DNA from: Luminiphilus sp.
GTDB lineage: Bacteria > Pseudomonadota > Gammaproteobacteria > Pseudomonadales > Halieaceae
Length of the DNA stretch: 64,000 nt
Assembly: GCA_029242325.1 (NCBI GenBank)
Contig: JAQWUD010000022.1
Location: 35,235-99,234, forward strand
Direction: 5' to 3'
This document shows positions 39,486 to 48,898 of the stretch, piece after piece. Both the position numbers and the translations under genes were made by a program. The notes under the pieces are model-generated. The model searched no databases. It saw only the letters and a list, made by a program, of their open reading frames with translations, and was not told the DNA's origin. Numbering within the stretch: the first letter of the stretch is position 1; every line of letters begins with the position of its first letter.

Positions 39486-40259
39486 TTACTGCTTGGTTGC
39501 CCGCTGCCGCAGCGCCGCCAGCCGCTCACTCATCTGACTATAATCCACCGTCTTGGCAAAGGCATTCCCCCGCTCGCCCTCCATCGTCAGAGCGTCACCC
39601 AGCGTCTCTTTAGCGCCATCATTCATCAATGACTTGAGGGCAGGCACTGCCATCGGATCGGAATCTGCTACGTGTGCAGCGCAAGCCAGCGCTTCGTCCA
39701 TGAGCTTCCCTGCCTCACACACCCGGTTGACCAGCCCCCACGCCTCGGCACGATGCGCGTCGATAAAGTTGCCCGTAAGGCTCATTTCCCGTGCTCGGTT
39801 AATACCAATAATGCGCGACAGTTTTTGCGACAGGCCCCAGCCCGGCAGAATTCCCACCCGCGCGTGTGTATCCGCGAAACGCGCATGCTCACTGGCAAAT
39901 AAAAAGTCACAAGCCAGCGCCAACTCGAATCCGCCGGTTACCGCAGCGCCATTCACCGCACCGATAATTGGCTGGGGGCACTGTTCCAAAGCAAGCACAA
40001 TGGGGGACTGGGGACCCAAGCCCAGCCCACTTGAAAGCAACTCCGGCTCGTCCGTCAACGCCTTGAGATCGACTCCCGCGCAGAAAGCCCTGCCCGCGCC
40101 AGTGAGCACGATCGCTCGCACCGAATCCGATGCGGCCAATTCATCGAAAGTATTGATAATGGCTTCGGACAACTGCCGATTGAGCGCGTTGTTCGCTTCC
40201 GGACGATTGAGCGTGACCAGTGCCACGCCTCCTTCCTGATGCAGTATTATCGCGGACAC
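39486..40259 (-). CDS. Enoyl-CoA hydratase/isomerase (crotonase) family protein
   Basis: 257 residues. Crotonase fold with RAFCAGVDLKAL and the oxyanion-hole segment PIIGAVNGAAVTGGFELALACDFLFAS. The second catalytic Glu of true hydratases (usually in G.LPG.GG) is replaced: GILPGWGLSQKLSRIIG has Gly/Trp, with no clear Glu at the second site, so it may be an isomerase or another crotonase. Lies 151 bp after acsF on the same strand. A 228-residue ORF on the other strand is a shadow. Confidence 0.85.
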   Translation of the reverse strand: MSAIILHQEGGVALVTLNRPEANNALNRQLSEAIINTFDELAASDSVRAIVLTGAGRAFCAGVDLKALTDEPELLSSGLGLGPQSPIVLALEQCPQPIIGAVNGAAVTGGFELALACDFLFASEHARFADTHARVGILPGWGLSQKLSRIIGINRAREMSLTGNFIDAHRAEAWGLVNRVCEAGKLMDEALACAAHVADSDPMAVPALKSLMNDGAKETLGDALTMEGERGNAFAKTVDYSQMSERLAALRQRATKQ

Positions 40260-40410
40260 GTTTATTCCTCACTAGGCTTCGACCGAGTCGCAACCTATCA
40301 GACACCTCTTATCGAGAACAACCCTGACCCTTTTAAAACGCGCTGGGCCGGCTACCAAAGCGCCAGTGGCCGCTGTTTGGGGGCTTTGTCCGACTTCACC
40401 GGGTCTGCCG

Positions 40411-41478
40411 TTACCAGGCCGGCTGCATGCGCACCTGATCGGGGATCGTGTTGGGGATGGTCGGCAGCAAAAATAAGCGTGCAAAAGTCAGCCCTGATCC
40501 AACAAAGCAACCCCACTTCTTAATCACCGCTATCGGACCCCGCTGTCCATCTAAAGCCTCTCGTGCGACCTGCAACTCACGCATTCGCTCCAGACCCGCC
40601 CGAAAACGGGGGTCGTCTGTGTTGAGCGTCAACGGAAACACCTGCTTTGAGATTTCAGTCGTGATGTCAAATACGGTGTAATCAAATTCGGTAACGTCCA
40701 TGCCAAACGCTTCATACAACTTGGGTCGGGCGTGGTCGCGCACATACATGGTCGAATACACCGCTAACAGGAAAAAACGTATCCACAATTTATTGAACCC
40801 GCTCAGTAATTTGGGGTCTGCGCGCATGATCAGTGCGAAGCCCTCTCCATGAGCAAATTCGTCATTACACCACTCCAGAAACCATTTAAAAATGGGGTGA
40901 AATCGCTTCTCGGGGTGACGCTCAAGATGACGGTAGATAGTGATGTAGCGCGCATATCCAATCTTTTCAGATAGATACGTGGCGTAATAAATATATTTTG
41001 GCTTAAAAAAAGTGTATTCCTTTTCTCGCTTCAGCACACCCAGATCCACCGCAACGCCGAGCTTATTCAGGGCCTTATTGATAAAACCCGCGTGCCGCGA
41101 CTCGTCCCGCGCCATGTAGCGCATCCATCTAGCAACCTCGGGGTTACTGACGTTTTTTTCTATCTCCTGATAAAGCACGCATCCCGAATATTCGGCAGTG
41201 ATAGAGGAGACGAGCAAATCGAGGAACTCTGCCTTGAGCTCCGGATCTGCGTCCAATATGGAGGGGTCGTACTCGTAATTCTTCTTGAAATGCCCGCGGT
41301 TTTTATCGAGCTCGAAATCCCGCATCATCAGGTCCCACTCGGCACGCACGGGCTCAATATCGATGTGCTCCATCGCCTCGTAATCGGTGCAATAAAACCT
41401 GGGTGCCAGGGCCTGACTTTCCAGCGCCTGCTGTGTGGTCAGATTAACCGCATCGCCCTGGTCATTTGGTTGGTTCAT
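40411..41478 (-). CDS. acsF: Mg-protoporphyrin IX monomethyl ester oxidative cyclase
   Basis: 355 residues from ATG at 41478, with GAGGGA 5 bases upstream; the frame open to 41556 adds 26 unlike residues. The conserved [25 protein letters not shown] start and di-iron ligands are clear: E96 (TAEYSG), E105, E126 and H129 (DESRH), E207 and H210 (NDEFAHGE). The enzyme uses O2 to close the fifth ring of bacteriochlorophyll. It marks the organism as a likely aerobic phototroph. No other bch, crt, puf or puh gene is in the window, so it lies apart from any photosynthesis cluster, divergent from a BLUF photoreceptor. GC is lower than nearby genes in parts. Confidence 0.93.
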   Translation of the reverse strand: MNQPNDQGDAVNLTTQQALESQALAPRFYCTDYEAMEHIDIEPVRAEWDLMMRDFELDKNRGHFKKNYEYDPSILDADPELKAEFLDLLVSSITAEYSGCVLYQEIEKNVSNPEVARWMRYMARDESRHAGFINKALNKLGVAVDLGVLKREKEYTFFKPKYIYYATYLSEKIGYARYITIYRHLERHPEKRFHPIFKWFLEWCNDEFAHGEGFALIMRADPKLLSGFNKLWIRFFLLAVYSTMYVRDHARPKLYEAFGMDVTEFDYTVFDITTEISKQVFPLTLNTDDPRFRAGLERMRELQVAREALDGQRGPIAVIKKWGCFVGSGLTFARLFLLPTIPNTIPDQVRMQPAW

Positions 41479-41539
41479 GACATCCCTCGAAAATCCTTCA
41501 TACTTGATGGCAAGCCAAAATGAGCGCTGCTCAACTTTG

Positions 41540-41581
41540 TGTCCAATTTTTCCCACGATTAATTGTCAATTTTATTTGACT
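41540..41581. promoter_or_regulatory. Two PpsR/CrtJ-like half-matching sites between acsF and BLUF
   Basis: The PpsR/CrtJ consensus is TGT-N12-ACA. Two near copies occur: TGT-N12-ACG at 41540-41557 and TGT-N12-ACT at 41564-41581, 6 bp apart, each off by one base at the last position. The second is also a near palindrome (TGTCAA then TTGACT). They lie 62 bp upstream of the acsF ATG. Spacing resembles the paired sites used by CrtJ, but AT-rich DNA can give such matches by chance. Confidence 0.35.
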
Positions 41582-41658
41582 ATTGGCGCGGGGGCAAGCA
41601 ACCTGAGCGCTATTGCTTACTTGCTCAGAATCTCCGGCTCTGCCGCGGAGTAAATACC

Positions 41659-42135
41659 ATGCCAAATACGCAGCAAACACAGGCTGAACAGGGCGCCCCG
41701 GCGGGAGAGGCTTCGCCGCTGTTTCAGCTCGCGTATGTCAGCATGGAAACCACACCCTTCCCACCAGATGCACTCATTTCACTGCTGACCGAAGCTCGGG
41801 AAGAGAACGCTCGAAATGATGTGACAGGGTTACTGCTGTACCGAGAGGGCTCCTTTTATCAGGTGCTGGAAGGAGACCCCGCCGCGGTTTGGTCAACTTT
41901 TGACGTGATAAAGAAGGATCCTCGCCACAAAGAAGTGCGGGTTTTGTTCAGCGCCGAGGCCGACGCCCGCGAATTTGCAGACTGGCAAATGGGGTTCATT
42001 AATCTCGACGGCGTTGCCATAGACGACCTGGCAGGGTTCTCCAATTTTTTGTCTCGAGATGCGCAACCTCAGGAATCTCTTGAACATCTCAGTCGGGGAA
42101 AGCGACTCGCCATGATGTTCAGGTCGATGCTCTAG
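41659..42135 (+). CDS. Short BLUF-domain blue-light photoreceptor
   Basis: 158 residues from ATG at 41659, GGAG 8 bases upstream. After a 20-residue flexible N-terminus comes a BLUF domain (22-115). The flavin-switch residues Y26, N50, Q68, W109 and M111 have exactly the spacing known from PixD and AppA. A helical C-terminus (120-158) follows with no enzyme or DNA-binding domain, so it should act by protein contact, like PixD. Divergent from acsF over 180 bp, and so a candidate light input for pigment synthesis. Its end overlaps the end of the convergent membrane protein by 17 bp. Confidence 0.92.
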   Translation: MPNTQQTQAEQGAPAGEASPLFQLAYVSMETTPFPPDALISLLTEAREENARNDVTGLLLYREGSFYQVLEGDPAAVWSTFDVIKKDPRHKEVRVLFSAEADAREFADWQMGFINLDGVAIDDLAGFSNFLSRDAQPQESLEHLSRGKRLAMMFRSML

Positions 42136-42625
42136 CGCGAGAGCGGAAACGGGGCCTCCAGACGCCCAAGGCAACATTCGCGGTCGCTACAAACCCAATG
42201 ATGATTAATGACCACTGCTCTGCCGCCATGGTCTGGCCCAACTCAGCAATCCACTCAACATCCTCCAGAGCCCGCTGAGCACGCGCGGCCTCTCGCTTGT
42301 TAGGGCTTTGAATCCCCAGCAAGCTCCCCTCAAGCATCAGCACCGTGGTGACCAACTTGGCCCACGCCCAGGGAGCACCGTGAAACCCGGGCACAGCCGC
42401 CATCGAAGCCATGCCAAACAGCAGACTGACCAGTAGCGAGGGCATGAGCACCAGTGAGGCGATGCGTTCCATAGTCTGTCTTTGAGCGGCGTAAACCTCC
42501 AACGCATCGCCGGGACTGGGCAACTGCTGGTGGAAAACCCATAGGACCACCACCGCGCCGAGAAAGCTGATCGCCGTCATGGAGTGACCAAATTTGAGGA
42601 ATTGCCCCATACTTCTCTTTTTCAT
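42119..42625 (-). CDS. Four-helix membrane protein of unknown function
   Basis: About 168 residues with membrane segments near 13-31, 57-77, 86-103 and 136-156, and charged links between. The layout resembles small DUF2269/CopD-like integral membrane proteins, but I do not recognise a firm family. Starts possible at GTG 42631, ATG 42625 or ATG 42610; none has a well-spaced ribosome site. It converges with the BLUF gene, overlapping its last 17 bp, so the two transcripts are antisense at their ends. Confidence 0.6.
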   Translation of the reverse strand: MKKRSMGQFLKFGHSMTAISFLGAVVVLWVFHQQLPSPGDALEVYAAQRQTMERIASLVLMPSLLVSLLFGMASMAAVPGFHGAPWAWAKLVTTVLMLEGSLLGIQSPNKREAARAQRALEDVEWIAELGQTMAAEQWSLIIIGFVATANVALGVWRPRFRSRARAST

Positions 42626-42726
42626 CCTCACTGCGCAAACGGATTGTTAGTCACCCGTTTGTGGTAGAACACTCTTGCACAGGGCGCGGTATGTCGCTGC
42701 CCGCGCGCGCATTCGGAGCCCCTTAA

Positions 42727-43896
42727 ATGAGCACACCATACCCCACCCTAAATTACGGCCACAGCGAGGAAATGAGTCTACTGAGAGATTCGGTTCATCA
42801 ATTTGCCAGCAAAGAGATCGCACCCCGAGCGGCCGACATCGATCGCGAAAATGATTTTCCTGCTGATCTGTGGCGCAAAATGGGAGAGCTCGGGCTCCTA
42901 GGCATCACGATTCCCGAGCAATATGGTGGCAGCGGTATGGGCTACCTGGCTCACGCCATTGCGATGGAGGAAATTTCGCGCGCCAGCGCCTCGGTGGGGT
43001 TATCGTACGGCGCTCACTCCAATCTCTGCCTGAACCAGATCCGACTGAACGGAAACGAGCAGCAGAGAGGCAACTACCTTCCCACATTATGTAGCGGCGA
43101 GCACGTCGGCGCCCTGGCAATGTCGGAACCGGGCGCTGGCTCCGATGTGGTTAGCATGAAACTAAGAGCAGACAGTCAAGGTGACTCATTTATCCTGAAC
43201 GGTAACAAAATGTGGATCACCAATGGCCCCGATGCCGACGTTTATGTGGTCTACGCTAAAACCAATCCTGACGCAGGCTCTAAGGGGATCACTGCTTTTA
43301 TCGTGGAACGTGATATGCCAGGGTTTTCAAGATCTCCAAAGTTGGACAAATTGGGCATGCGCGGCTCGAACACCTGCGAGCTGGTATTTGAGGACTGTGT
43401 GATACCCGCCGATCAGGTGCTGGGCGAGATTGGCAGTGGGGTGCGGGTGCTGATGTCGGGGCTAGACTACGAGCGCGCCGTCTTGTCTGGTGGTCCTGTT
43501 GGCATCCTGCAAGCTTGCCTGGACGCGGCGCTGCCCTACGTGCACGAGCGCGAGCAGTTTGGTCAGGCTATCGGAGAATTTCAGCTGGTGCAGGGAAAGC
43601 TGGCCGATATGTATGCCCGGTGCTCCGCCAGCCGCGCCTACCTCTATGCCGTCTGCGAGGCGCTTGATCGTGGCGAGCAAAGTCGCAAGGACGCCGCCGC
43701 GCTCATCCTGTACACCGCAGAGGCGGCGACGCAGTCCGCACTGGATGCCATTCAGCTGCTCGGGGGAAATGGCTATATCAATGACTATCCGACGGGACGC
43801 TTGCTCAGAGATGCGAAGCTTTATGAAATCGGAGCAGGCACCTCGGAAATCAGGCGCATGCTGGTGGGGAGAGAATTATTCGCTGACACGCGCTAG
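42727..43896 (+). CDS. liuA: Isovaleryl-CoA dehydrogenase
   Basis: 389 residues. FAD acyl-CoA dehydrogenase of leucine breakdown, turning isovaleryl-CoA into 3-methylcrotonyl-CoA. Subfamily marks: [69 protein letters not shown], and the IVD-type glutamate in [18 protein letters not shown]-terminal [19 protein letters not shown]. The rest of the liu operon (carboxylase, hydratase, lyase) is not in the window, so it stands alone. Confidence 0.9.
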   Translation: MSTPYPTLNYGHSEEMSLLRDSVHQFASKEIAPRAADIDRENDFPADLWRKMGELGLLGITIPEQYGGSGMGYLAHAIAMEEISRASASVGLSYGAHSNLCLNQIRLNGNEQQRGNYLPTLCSGEHVGALAMSEPGAGSDVVSMKLRADSQGDSFILNGNKMWITNGPDADVYVVYAKTNPDAGSKGITAFIVERDMPGFSRSPKLDKLGMRGSNTCELVFEDCVIPADQVLGEIGSGVRVLMSGLDYERAVLSGGPVGILQACLDAALPYVHEREQFGQAIGEFQLVQGKLADMYARCSASRAYLYAVCEALDRGEQSRKDAAALILYTAEAATQSALDAIQLLGGNGYINDYPTGRLLRDAKLYEIGAGTSEIRRMLVGRELFADTR

Positions 43897-43918
43897 TGTG
43901 GTGTTGGCATGCAGCGGC

Positions 43919-44509
43919 TCAGACCGCGGGATGTGGCAACGCCAGTGCATCACTGAGCGCGGGCACTGCAGGCGGCACGCCCGCTTGCCCGCTGAGCGTC
44001 AGTGACTGCCTGAGTGAGGACGCCAATGCGGTTGCCAGCACCCGCTGCTGGTAAGCTAGATGTCTTTCTCCCTGCCGTAACAAAGCCTCCCAGCTACCCG
44101 ACTCCATCAATTGTTCGCGGATACCCTCCAGATAGCTCAGCAGCGCACTGTGCACCGGCGAACCCGCCGCGACAGCGTCATTAAATGTCAAACCCCATGT
44201 CATGTCGTGGCGCAGATGGCACTCTCCCACATAGGCGCCGGGTATGCGCAACCCCCACTCAGCGGGTGACAGCAGGGACAGGCACCATGCTTCCTCAGTA
44301 AGGTACAGATGATATTGCTGACCCGGCGTCACACGAAAGCCAAATGCCGCAGACAACACCAAAGCTGACCAGCAGTAGTCTTGCGCTGCCTCTTCACTCG
44401 ATTTGGCATGCAACTGATTCGGTGATGCAGAAGTCAGGTCTTGCAATACCAGTGTGAGACCTTTCCCCTGATGTGTATTTTTGGCGCGGGACGTCACGTT
44501 AGGATCCAT
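43919..44509 (-). CDS. Uncharacterised soluble protein (possibly DUF2452-like)
   Basis: 196 residues, no signal or membrane helix. The central part (GQQYHLYLTEEAWCLSLLSPAEWG ... PGAYVGECHLRHDMTWGLTF) recalls the DUF2452 family, from memory only. The C-terminal 30 residues are low-complexity Ala/Leu/Pro. Starts ATG, lies between liuA and a thioesterase gene. Function unknown. Confidence 0.6.
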   Translation of the reverse strand: MDPNVTSRAKNTHQGKGLTLVLQDLTSASPNQLHAKSSEEAAQDYCWSALVLSAAFGFRVTPGQQYHLYLTEEAWCLSLLSPAEWGLRIPGAYVGECHLRHDMTWGLTFNDAVAAGSPVHSALLSYLEGIREQLMESGSWEALLRQGERHLAYQQRVLATALASSLRQSLTLSGQAGVPPAVPALSDALALPHPAV

Positions 44510-44586
44510 TGTCGCTCAGTAGTGCCACAAGTGTGGTGGATTGCCGCGAGGGATCCAATTGCGGCTCCGCCACCCGCTACTCGGCC

Positions 44587-45009
44587 CTATGCCAACTCGG
44601 GATGGCGCGCTAGAACAGAGGCCTTGAAATCGGCAGGTATGGGGCAACTCTTTCGAGTCAGCTTATCAACAAAGACATAGGTAAAACTCCCTCGCCCGAT
44701 CGTCTCATTTGTCCTCGGGTTATGCATGACAAATCCAATAACCAGGCTCGAGTTACCCACCCGTTCTGTTTGCACCTCTACTTCCAACACGTCTCCCGCA
44801 AGACTTTCGCCGAGAAAGTCCATGTTGGCATTGACGGTAAATGTCAGAAAGTCCGGGCCCACCACATCCGCAATATCGAGACCCATCTCACTCCAGTACT
44901 CACCGAGAACTTCGTCTGCGAATACGAAGTAGCTACCGAAAAATGCGTGCCCATTGGCGTCGGTATCAGCGAACCGAACCTTAATGGTGCCGCGGTAAGG
45001 ATTGGCCAT
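44587..45009 (-). CDS. Acyl-CoA thioesterase, 4HBT hotdog fold
   Basis: 140 residues. The hot-dog catalytic segment FADTDANGHAFFGSYFVFADEVL contains the Asp-x-x-x-His arrangement of 4-hydroxybenzoyl-CoA thioesterases and YbgC-like enzymes. No signal peptide, so cytoplasmic. Likely hydrolyses an acyl- or aryl-CoA; substrate not evident. Ribosome site GAGGAGT before the ATG. Confidence 0.85.
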   Translation of the reverse strand: MANPYRGTIKVRFADTDANGHAFFGSYFVFADEVLGEYWSEMGLDIADVVGPDFLTFTVNANMDFLGESLAGDVLEVEVQTERVGNSSLVIGFVMHNPRTNETIGRGSFTYVFVDKLTRKSCPIPADFKASVLARHPELA

Positions 45010-45326
45010 AATGAAAACTCCTCAGCTTTAAATCAGCTGGCAACTTGGCGTTTTGTGACGAACTGGGCTCGGGTATCAGGCGTTAAGAGCATTTCTCTTG
45101 CTGCTACCGGCAAGCAGCGAATACCTGACGAATATTAAACAGGGGGTCGACGCGCCGTGAACTGACATTATGCCCAGCTGGTCGCCCCGGGTCACTCAAC
45201 AGACCCCAATCAAAGCGCCTGCAGAAAGCGCCACGCAGGCCCTGTCATCTTGCCCCACGAAGCACTATCATTCCGCGCTTTCCGGCAAGCGCCCCATTAT
45301 CCCGAACGCATTTTAGGAATGACTGC
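45010..45326. other. 317-bp intergenic region, divergent promoters
   Basis: No coding frame was convincing between the thioesterase and cytochrome c starts. It holds a short hairpin (GCTGCT/AGCAGC around 45100-45118) and AGGA before the cytochrome start. It should contain both promoters, but I could not name clear -35/-10 pairs. Confidence 0.4.
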
Positions 45327-45764
45327 ATGAACACCACCTCTCTTGTCGCCGCTTTTATCGTCGTCGTCTCCGGTCTCATCTGGGCAGGCACCCACGGAAA
45401 TAATGCGGACTGGACGGGTAACCGCAACCAATGTGTGGGAGCCTGTTATGAGGACTGGAAAGCCAACAACGGCGGTGGCATCGCGGGAACCGAACGAACC
45501 AAGCAGGCGGCTATGGCAGCTGCCAGCCCCCAAGCACTGGGAGAAAAGTACTACGGTCAATGCATCGCCTGTCATGGCAGCCGCGCGGAAGGCGGGATCG
45601 GCCCAACCCTTGCAGGCCAGGCAACTTCAGATATCGTCAGCAAACTTACGGCGTATCGAGCAGGTGAAGAGAGGGGTGCCCAATCCGCCATGATGTACCC
45701 CGTTGCCAAGCCAATGAGCGATACCAATATCGACAATTTGGCTGCATTTATCAGCTCAATCTAG
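45327..45764 (+). CDS. Class I cytochrome c, c5/c553-like
   Basis: 145 residues. N-terminal hydrophobic segment (4-20), a signal or anchor, so periplasmic or membrane-tethered. Haem motif CIACH at 79-83 in YYGQCIACHGSRAEGGIGPTLAGQ; the axial Met is in the AKPMSD segment near the end. An extra Cys pair (CVGAC, 36-40) before the domain is unusual. Carries electrons between membrane complexes; partner unknown. AGGA precedes the ATG. Confidence 0.87.
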   Translation: MNTTSLVAAFIVVVSGLIWAGTHGNNADWTGNRNQCVGACYEDWKANNGGGIAGTERTKQAAMAAASPQALGEKYYGQCIACHGSRAEGGIGPTLAGQATSDIVSKLTAYRAGEERGAQSAMMYPVAKPMSDTNIDNLAAFISSI

Positions 45765-45899
45765 CGGCAACATTGTCATAAGATGGGCAACCCCTCTAGA
45801 GTCAGCGGTGAGGTTGGATACTCGCAAGGTGCACAATGTCCCCGGGAGCAGTCGATCATGTGGCTGACATTTCTTGTCATTAATCTGCGATGTGTTTTT

Positions 45900-48017
45900 A
45901 TGCACCAATCCGCGTCAATCTCAGAAAGATTGCGCTCTACTACCCGTACCTTGGCTGGCACCCTCTGCCTAGCCTTGTTGAGCGCGGGCCATGCCCTCGC
46001 ATTCGATGCGGTTATCGAACGTGATTCTTTTGGTGTCCCCCACATCTATGGAAAAACCGATGCCGATATGGCGTTCGGCCTGGCTTATGCGCAAGCAGAG
46101 GACGGCTGGGAAATTCTCGAGGAATCTCTGCCTTATTATCGAGGGCAAGCGGCAGAATTTTTTGGCAAAGACGCTGCCGCAACGGATTATTTGGTGAAAT
46201 GGCTGGGCTTCTGGACAGTCATCGAGCGCGACTATGACGCGCTATTGAAACCGGAAACCAAGCGCTATCTCGATGCCTTCGCGGCGGGATTTAATACCTT
46301 CGCTGCAGCACATCCTGAGCGAGTCACTCTTGATGTCCTCCCCGTCACACCGCAGGATGTGATTGCTGCCCACATGTTGCGGCATCCTTTGTTTTACGGC
46401 TTTGAGCGGTCGATCTCTGCCCTACGCGCGGAGACCCGCCAGTTCGAGGTCAGTGAACCGCCCTTGCTTCCGAAAACCGCCATCACACTCGGATCCAACG
46501 CGACGGCCGTGGCACCGTCGCGGACCGAAAACGGGTCCACCCTGCTAATGATCAACTCACACCAACCCCTGACCGGTCCGGTTTCGTGGTACGAGGCCCA
46601 TCTTCAAAGCGGTGAGGGTCTTAATGTAATGGGCGGATTGTTCATCGGCGCCCCTGCTCTCGGCGTGGGTTTCAGCGAACACCATGGCTGGGGCGCCACC
46701 GTTAACCAGCCCGATCTGGTCGACATCTTCGTATTGGATATGGATCCCGACGATGAAAATCGCTACCGATTGGACGGAGCATGGCGAGACCTCGAGCAAA
46801 TCGATATTCCCATCAAGGTATTACTATGGGGGTGGCTGCCCTGGACAGTGCATGAGACAGGCTATCGGTCGGTGCACGGCCCGGTCATGAAGACAGATCA
46901 TGGTACCTACGCCGTGCGTTACGCCGGTATGGACGAAATCAGGCAAGTGGAACAGTGGCTTGCAATGAGTGCGGCCAAGTCTTTTGATGAGTGGCGTGCG
47001 GCGATCGGCATGCAGCATATCGCCAGTTTCAATTTTGTTTACGCCAACGCAGACGGGGTGATCCACTTCATTCATAACGCCATGATGCCGCGGCGTGTCC
47101 CGGGCTGGCGTTGGGACCAATATCTACCCGGTAATCGCAGCGAACTGATTTGGGAAGAATATCTCGCGCCAGAAGAGCTGCCCCGCATGACCAACCCAAC
47201 CTCTGGGTTTCTCCATAGCGCCAACCAGTCACCCTTTCAAGTGAGCTCAGAGGGTAGCAATCCGAAAGCCTCTGACTATCCAGTGGAAAGCGGTTGGCCG
47301 ACGCGAATGACCAACCGGGCAGTGCGGGGTCTGGAGCTTTTGGAGGCAAATAAGGAGATCAGTGCGGCCCATTTCAATGACATGAAGCATGACAACGCCT
47401 ACTCTCCGCACTATCGCGGGTATCGCTACCTCGCGTCAGTGGCCCAGCTCGACCCCAACACTGCGGAGGAAGCCATAGCCATTCAACTCATCAAGGACTG
47501 GGACCTGCGGACGGATAAAGCCAACCGCCATGCTGCGCTCGGGGTATGCATCTTCCTCGAGGAGTGGCATGCAGAACGTGCAGACAAAGCACCACCGGCA
47601 CCGAGGCTGGCGTTGAATAACTGTATGGACTCGGTAAAGGGCATGGCGGGCCGCATAGACCCAGAGTGGGGGACTCTTCAGAAGCATGGCAGGAATGGGC
47701 GGGTGTGGCCAGTTTCGGGTGGCCCAGATACCTTGCGCGCGATGTATGCCGAGCGCCTCGAGGAGGAGGATGCTTATCTTACAGTCACCGCTGGGGATGG
47801 CTTGTATTACCTTATCGAGTGGACCCGGGATGGCGAGCAGCTAGTTCACGGCACCCATCAATACGGCAGCCAGATGACTGACCCTTCCTCACCGCACTAC
47901 CTTGATCAAGCCGAGGCTTTCTCGCTGGAGCGGACTCATCAGGCTCATTTCCCGTCGCTGGCAGAGTCCGAGATAGTCACACGATATGAAGTGACGGACG
48001 CCCAGCAACCGCACTAA
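45900..48017 (+). CDS. Penicillin acylase family N-terminal nucleophile hydrolase
   Basis: About 705 residues. Signal peptide (RLRSTTRTLAGTLCLALLSAGHALA) exports it to the periplasm. The alpha chain starts FDAVIERDSFGVPHIYGKTDADMAFG; autocleavage is expected before Ser199 in LGSNATAVAP, with NSHQPLTGPVSWYEAHL and the catalytic Asn region later. Relatives cut acyl-homoserine lactones, beta-lactams or cyclic lipopeptides; aculeacin-type is likeliest by build, substrate unknown. The frame is open from 45783; ATG 45858 has GGGAG upstream, but 45900 gives the normal signal peptide. Confidence 0.85.
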   Translation: MHQSASISERLRSTTRTLAGTLCLALLSAGHALAFDAVIERDSFGVPHIYGKTDADMAFGLAYAQAEDGWEILEESLPYYRGQAAEFFGKDAAATDYLVKWLGFWTVIERDYDALLKPETKRYLDAFAAGFNTFAAAHPERVTLDVLPVTPQDVIAAHMLRHPLFYGFERSISALRAETRQFEVSEPPLLPKTAITLGSNATAVAPSRTENGSTLLMINSHQPLTGPVSWYEAHLQSGEGLNVMGGLFIGAPALGVGFSEHHGWGATVNQPDLVDIFVLDMDPDDENRYRLDGAWRDLEQIDIPIKVLLWGWLPWTVHETGYRSVHGPVMKTDHGTYAVRYAGMDEIRQVEQWLAMSAAKSFDEWRAAIGMQHIASFNFVYANADGVIHFIHNAMMPRRVPGWRWDQYLPGNRSELIWEEYLAPEELPRMTNPTSGFLHSANQSPFQVSSEGSNPKASDYPVESGWPTRMTNRAVRGLELLEANKEISAAHFNDMKHDNAYSPHYRGYRYLASVAQLDPNTAEEAIAIQLIKDWDLRTDKANRHAALGVCIFLEEWHAERADKAPPAPRLALNNCMDSVKGMAGRIDPEWGTLQKHGRNGRVWPVSGGPDTLRAMYAERLEEEDAYLTVTAGDGLYYLIEWTRDGEQLVHGTHQYGSQMTDPSSPHYLDQAEAFSLERTHQAHFPSLAESEIVTRYEVTDAQQPH

Positions 48018-48033
48018 GATTTAGAGCAGCACC

Positions 48034-48678
48034 TTAAAAGCAACTTCGGGAATAAAAGCTCTTGTCGAAAAACCAGCGGTGCCGCTGATAGCACAACTCT
48101 TCCATTTCAGCGTCGTATATCTCTGCCACTGAGTCATGAACACTCTGATTTTCATGTGGGAGCTGGTACCCCGAGGTCAGGAATGGGGCAATGCTGCGCT
48201 CTATGGCGTCCGCCAAATGCTCGTATCGAAGAATAACGAGGTTGTCGGGCATGCTCCCGTTGATGTGGTAATAGAGGTCTAACCGCGGTGGAGTCATGCC
48301 AAAAAATGGCGCCCTCTCCAGATACTTTCTGAAGTCACCCTCCAATGCGATATCCTGTGCAATACCTCGGTCCTGAGGCAAGTTTTGTCTTAGATAAGAA
48401 AACCGGGAAAGCTCCAGGGCGTAAGGATTACGCATCACCACAAAAATCTTCTCGAAGCGCTCCAACGGCACATTTCGATAAATGAGAGAGGAAGCAGCCT
48501 CAATCAGGGTCTCATGACGCTTGCCAGGAATATGAACGATGTTATTTTTGCGGTGCTGCTTCTCATAAGGCCCCGTGATCTTCACCGTCCCTTTCAAATG
48601 AGCAGATAATAGCGCTGTCATACTCATGCCAGCCGTCTTCGGTGCATGAATAAAAAGCACAGAATCGTTCCAAATCAT
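48034..48678 (-). CDS. Sulfotransferase family protein
   Basis: 214 residues. The N-terminal FIHAPKTAGMSM is a 5'-phosphosulfate (PAPS) loop and VVMRNPYALELSRFSYL the 3'-phosphate site of Sulfotransfer_2-like enzymes. No membrane helix. Would move sulfate to a sugar or lipid acceptor, unknown. Three 60-base lines counted by hand gave about 45-48% GC, against about 67% in a line of the neighbouring ThDP gene, suggesting transfer. Confidence 0.8.
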   Translation of the reverse strand: MIWNDSVLFIHAPKTAGMSMTALLSAHLKGTVKITGPYEKQHRKNNIVHIPGKRHETLIEAASSLIYRNVPLERFEKIFVVMRNPYALELSRFSYLRQNLPQDRGIAQDIALEGDFRKYLERAPFFGMTPPRLDLYYHINGSMPDNLVILRYEHLADAIERSIAPFLTSGYQLPHENQSVHDSVAEIYDAEMEELCYQRHRWFFDKSFYSRSCF

Positions 48679-48898
48679 GAGGCCTTTCCATTAGCGGGGT
48701 GCGACATCATATCGTATACACCTATGCTTCATAATCCGAATCATGACAGGGCGTCGTACGCAGGTACCTTTAGCCTCACCGACCGCGTAGCGAGCACCGC
48801 CGCCGTTCCCAGAACATATGCTGAATCAAAACGTGAACGAATTTTTTCTACAGCCGCTCTACAATTTGAGCCCACACCCCGTCAAGGAGCAGTAACTG

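Noticed and set aside
39553..40239. 228-residue ORF opposite the crotonase gene
   Set aside because: Ser/Ala/Pro-rich reading with no domain, lying wholly over a clear crotonase-fold gene.
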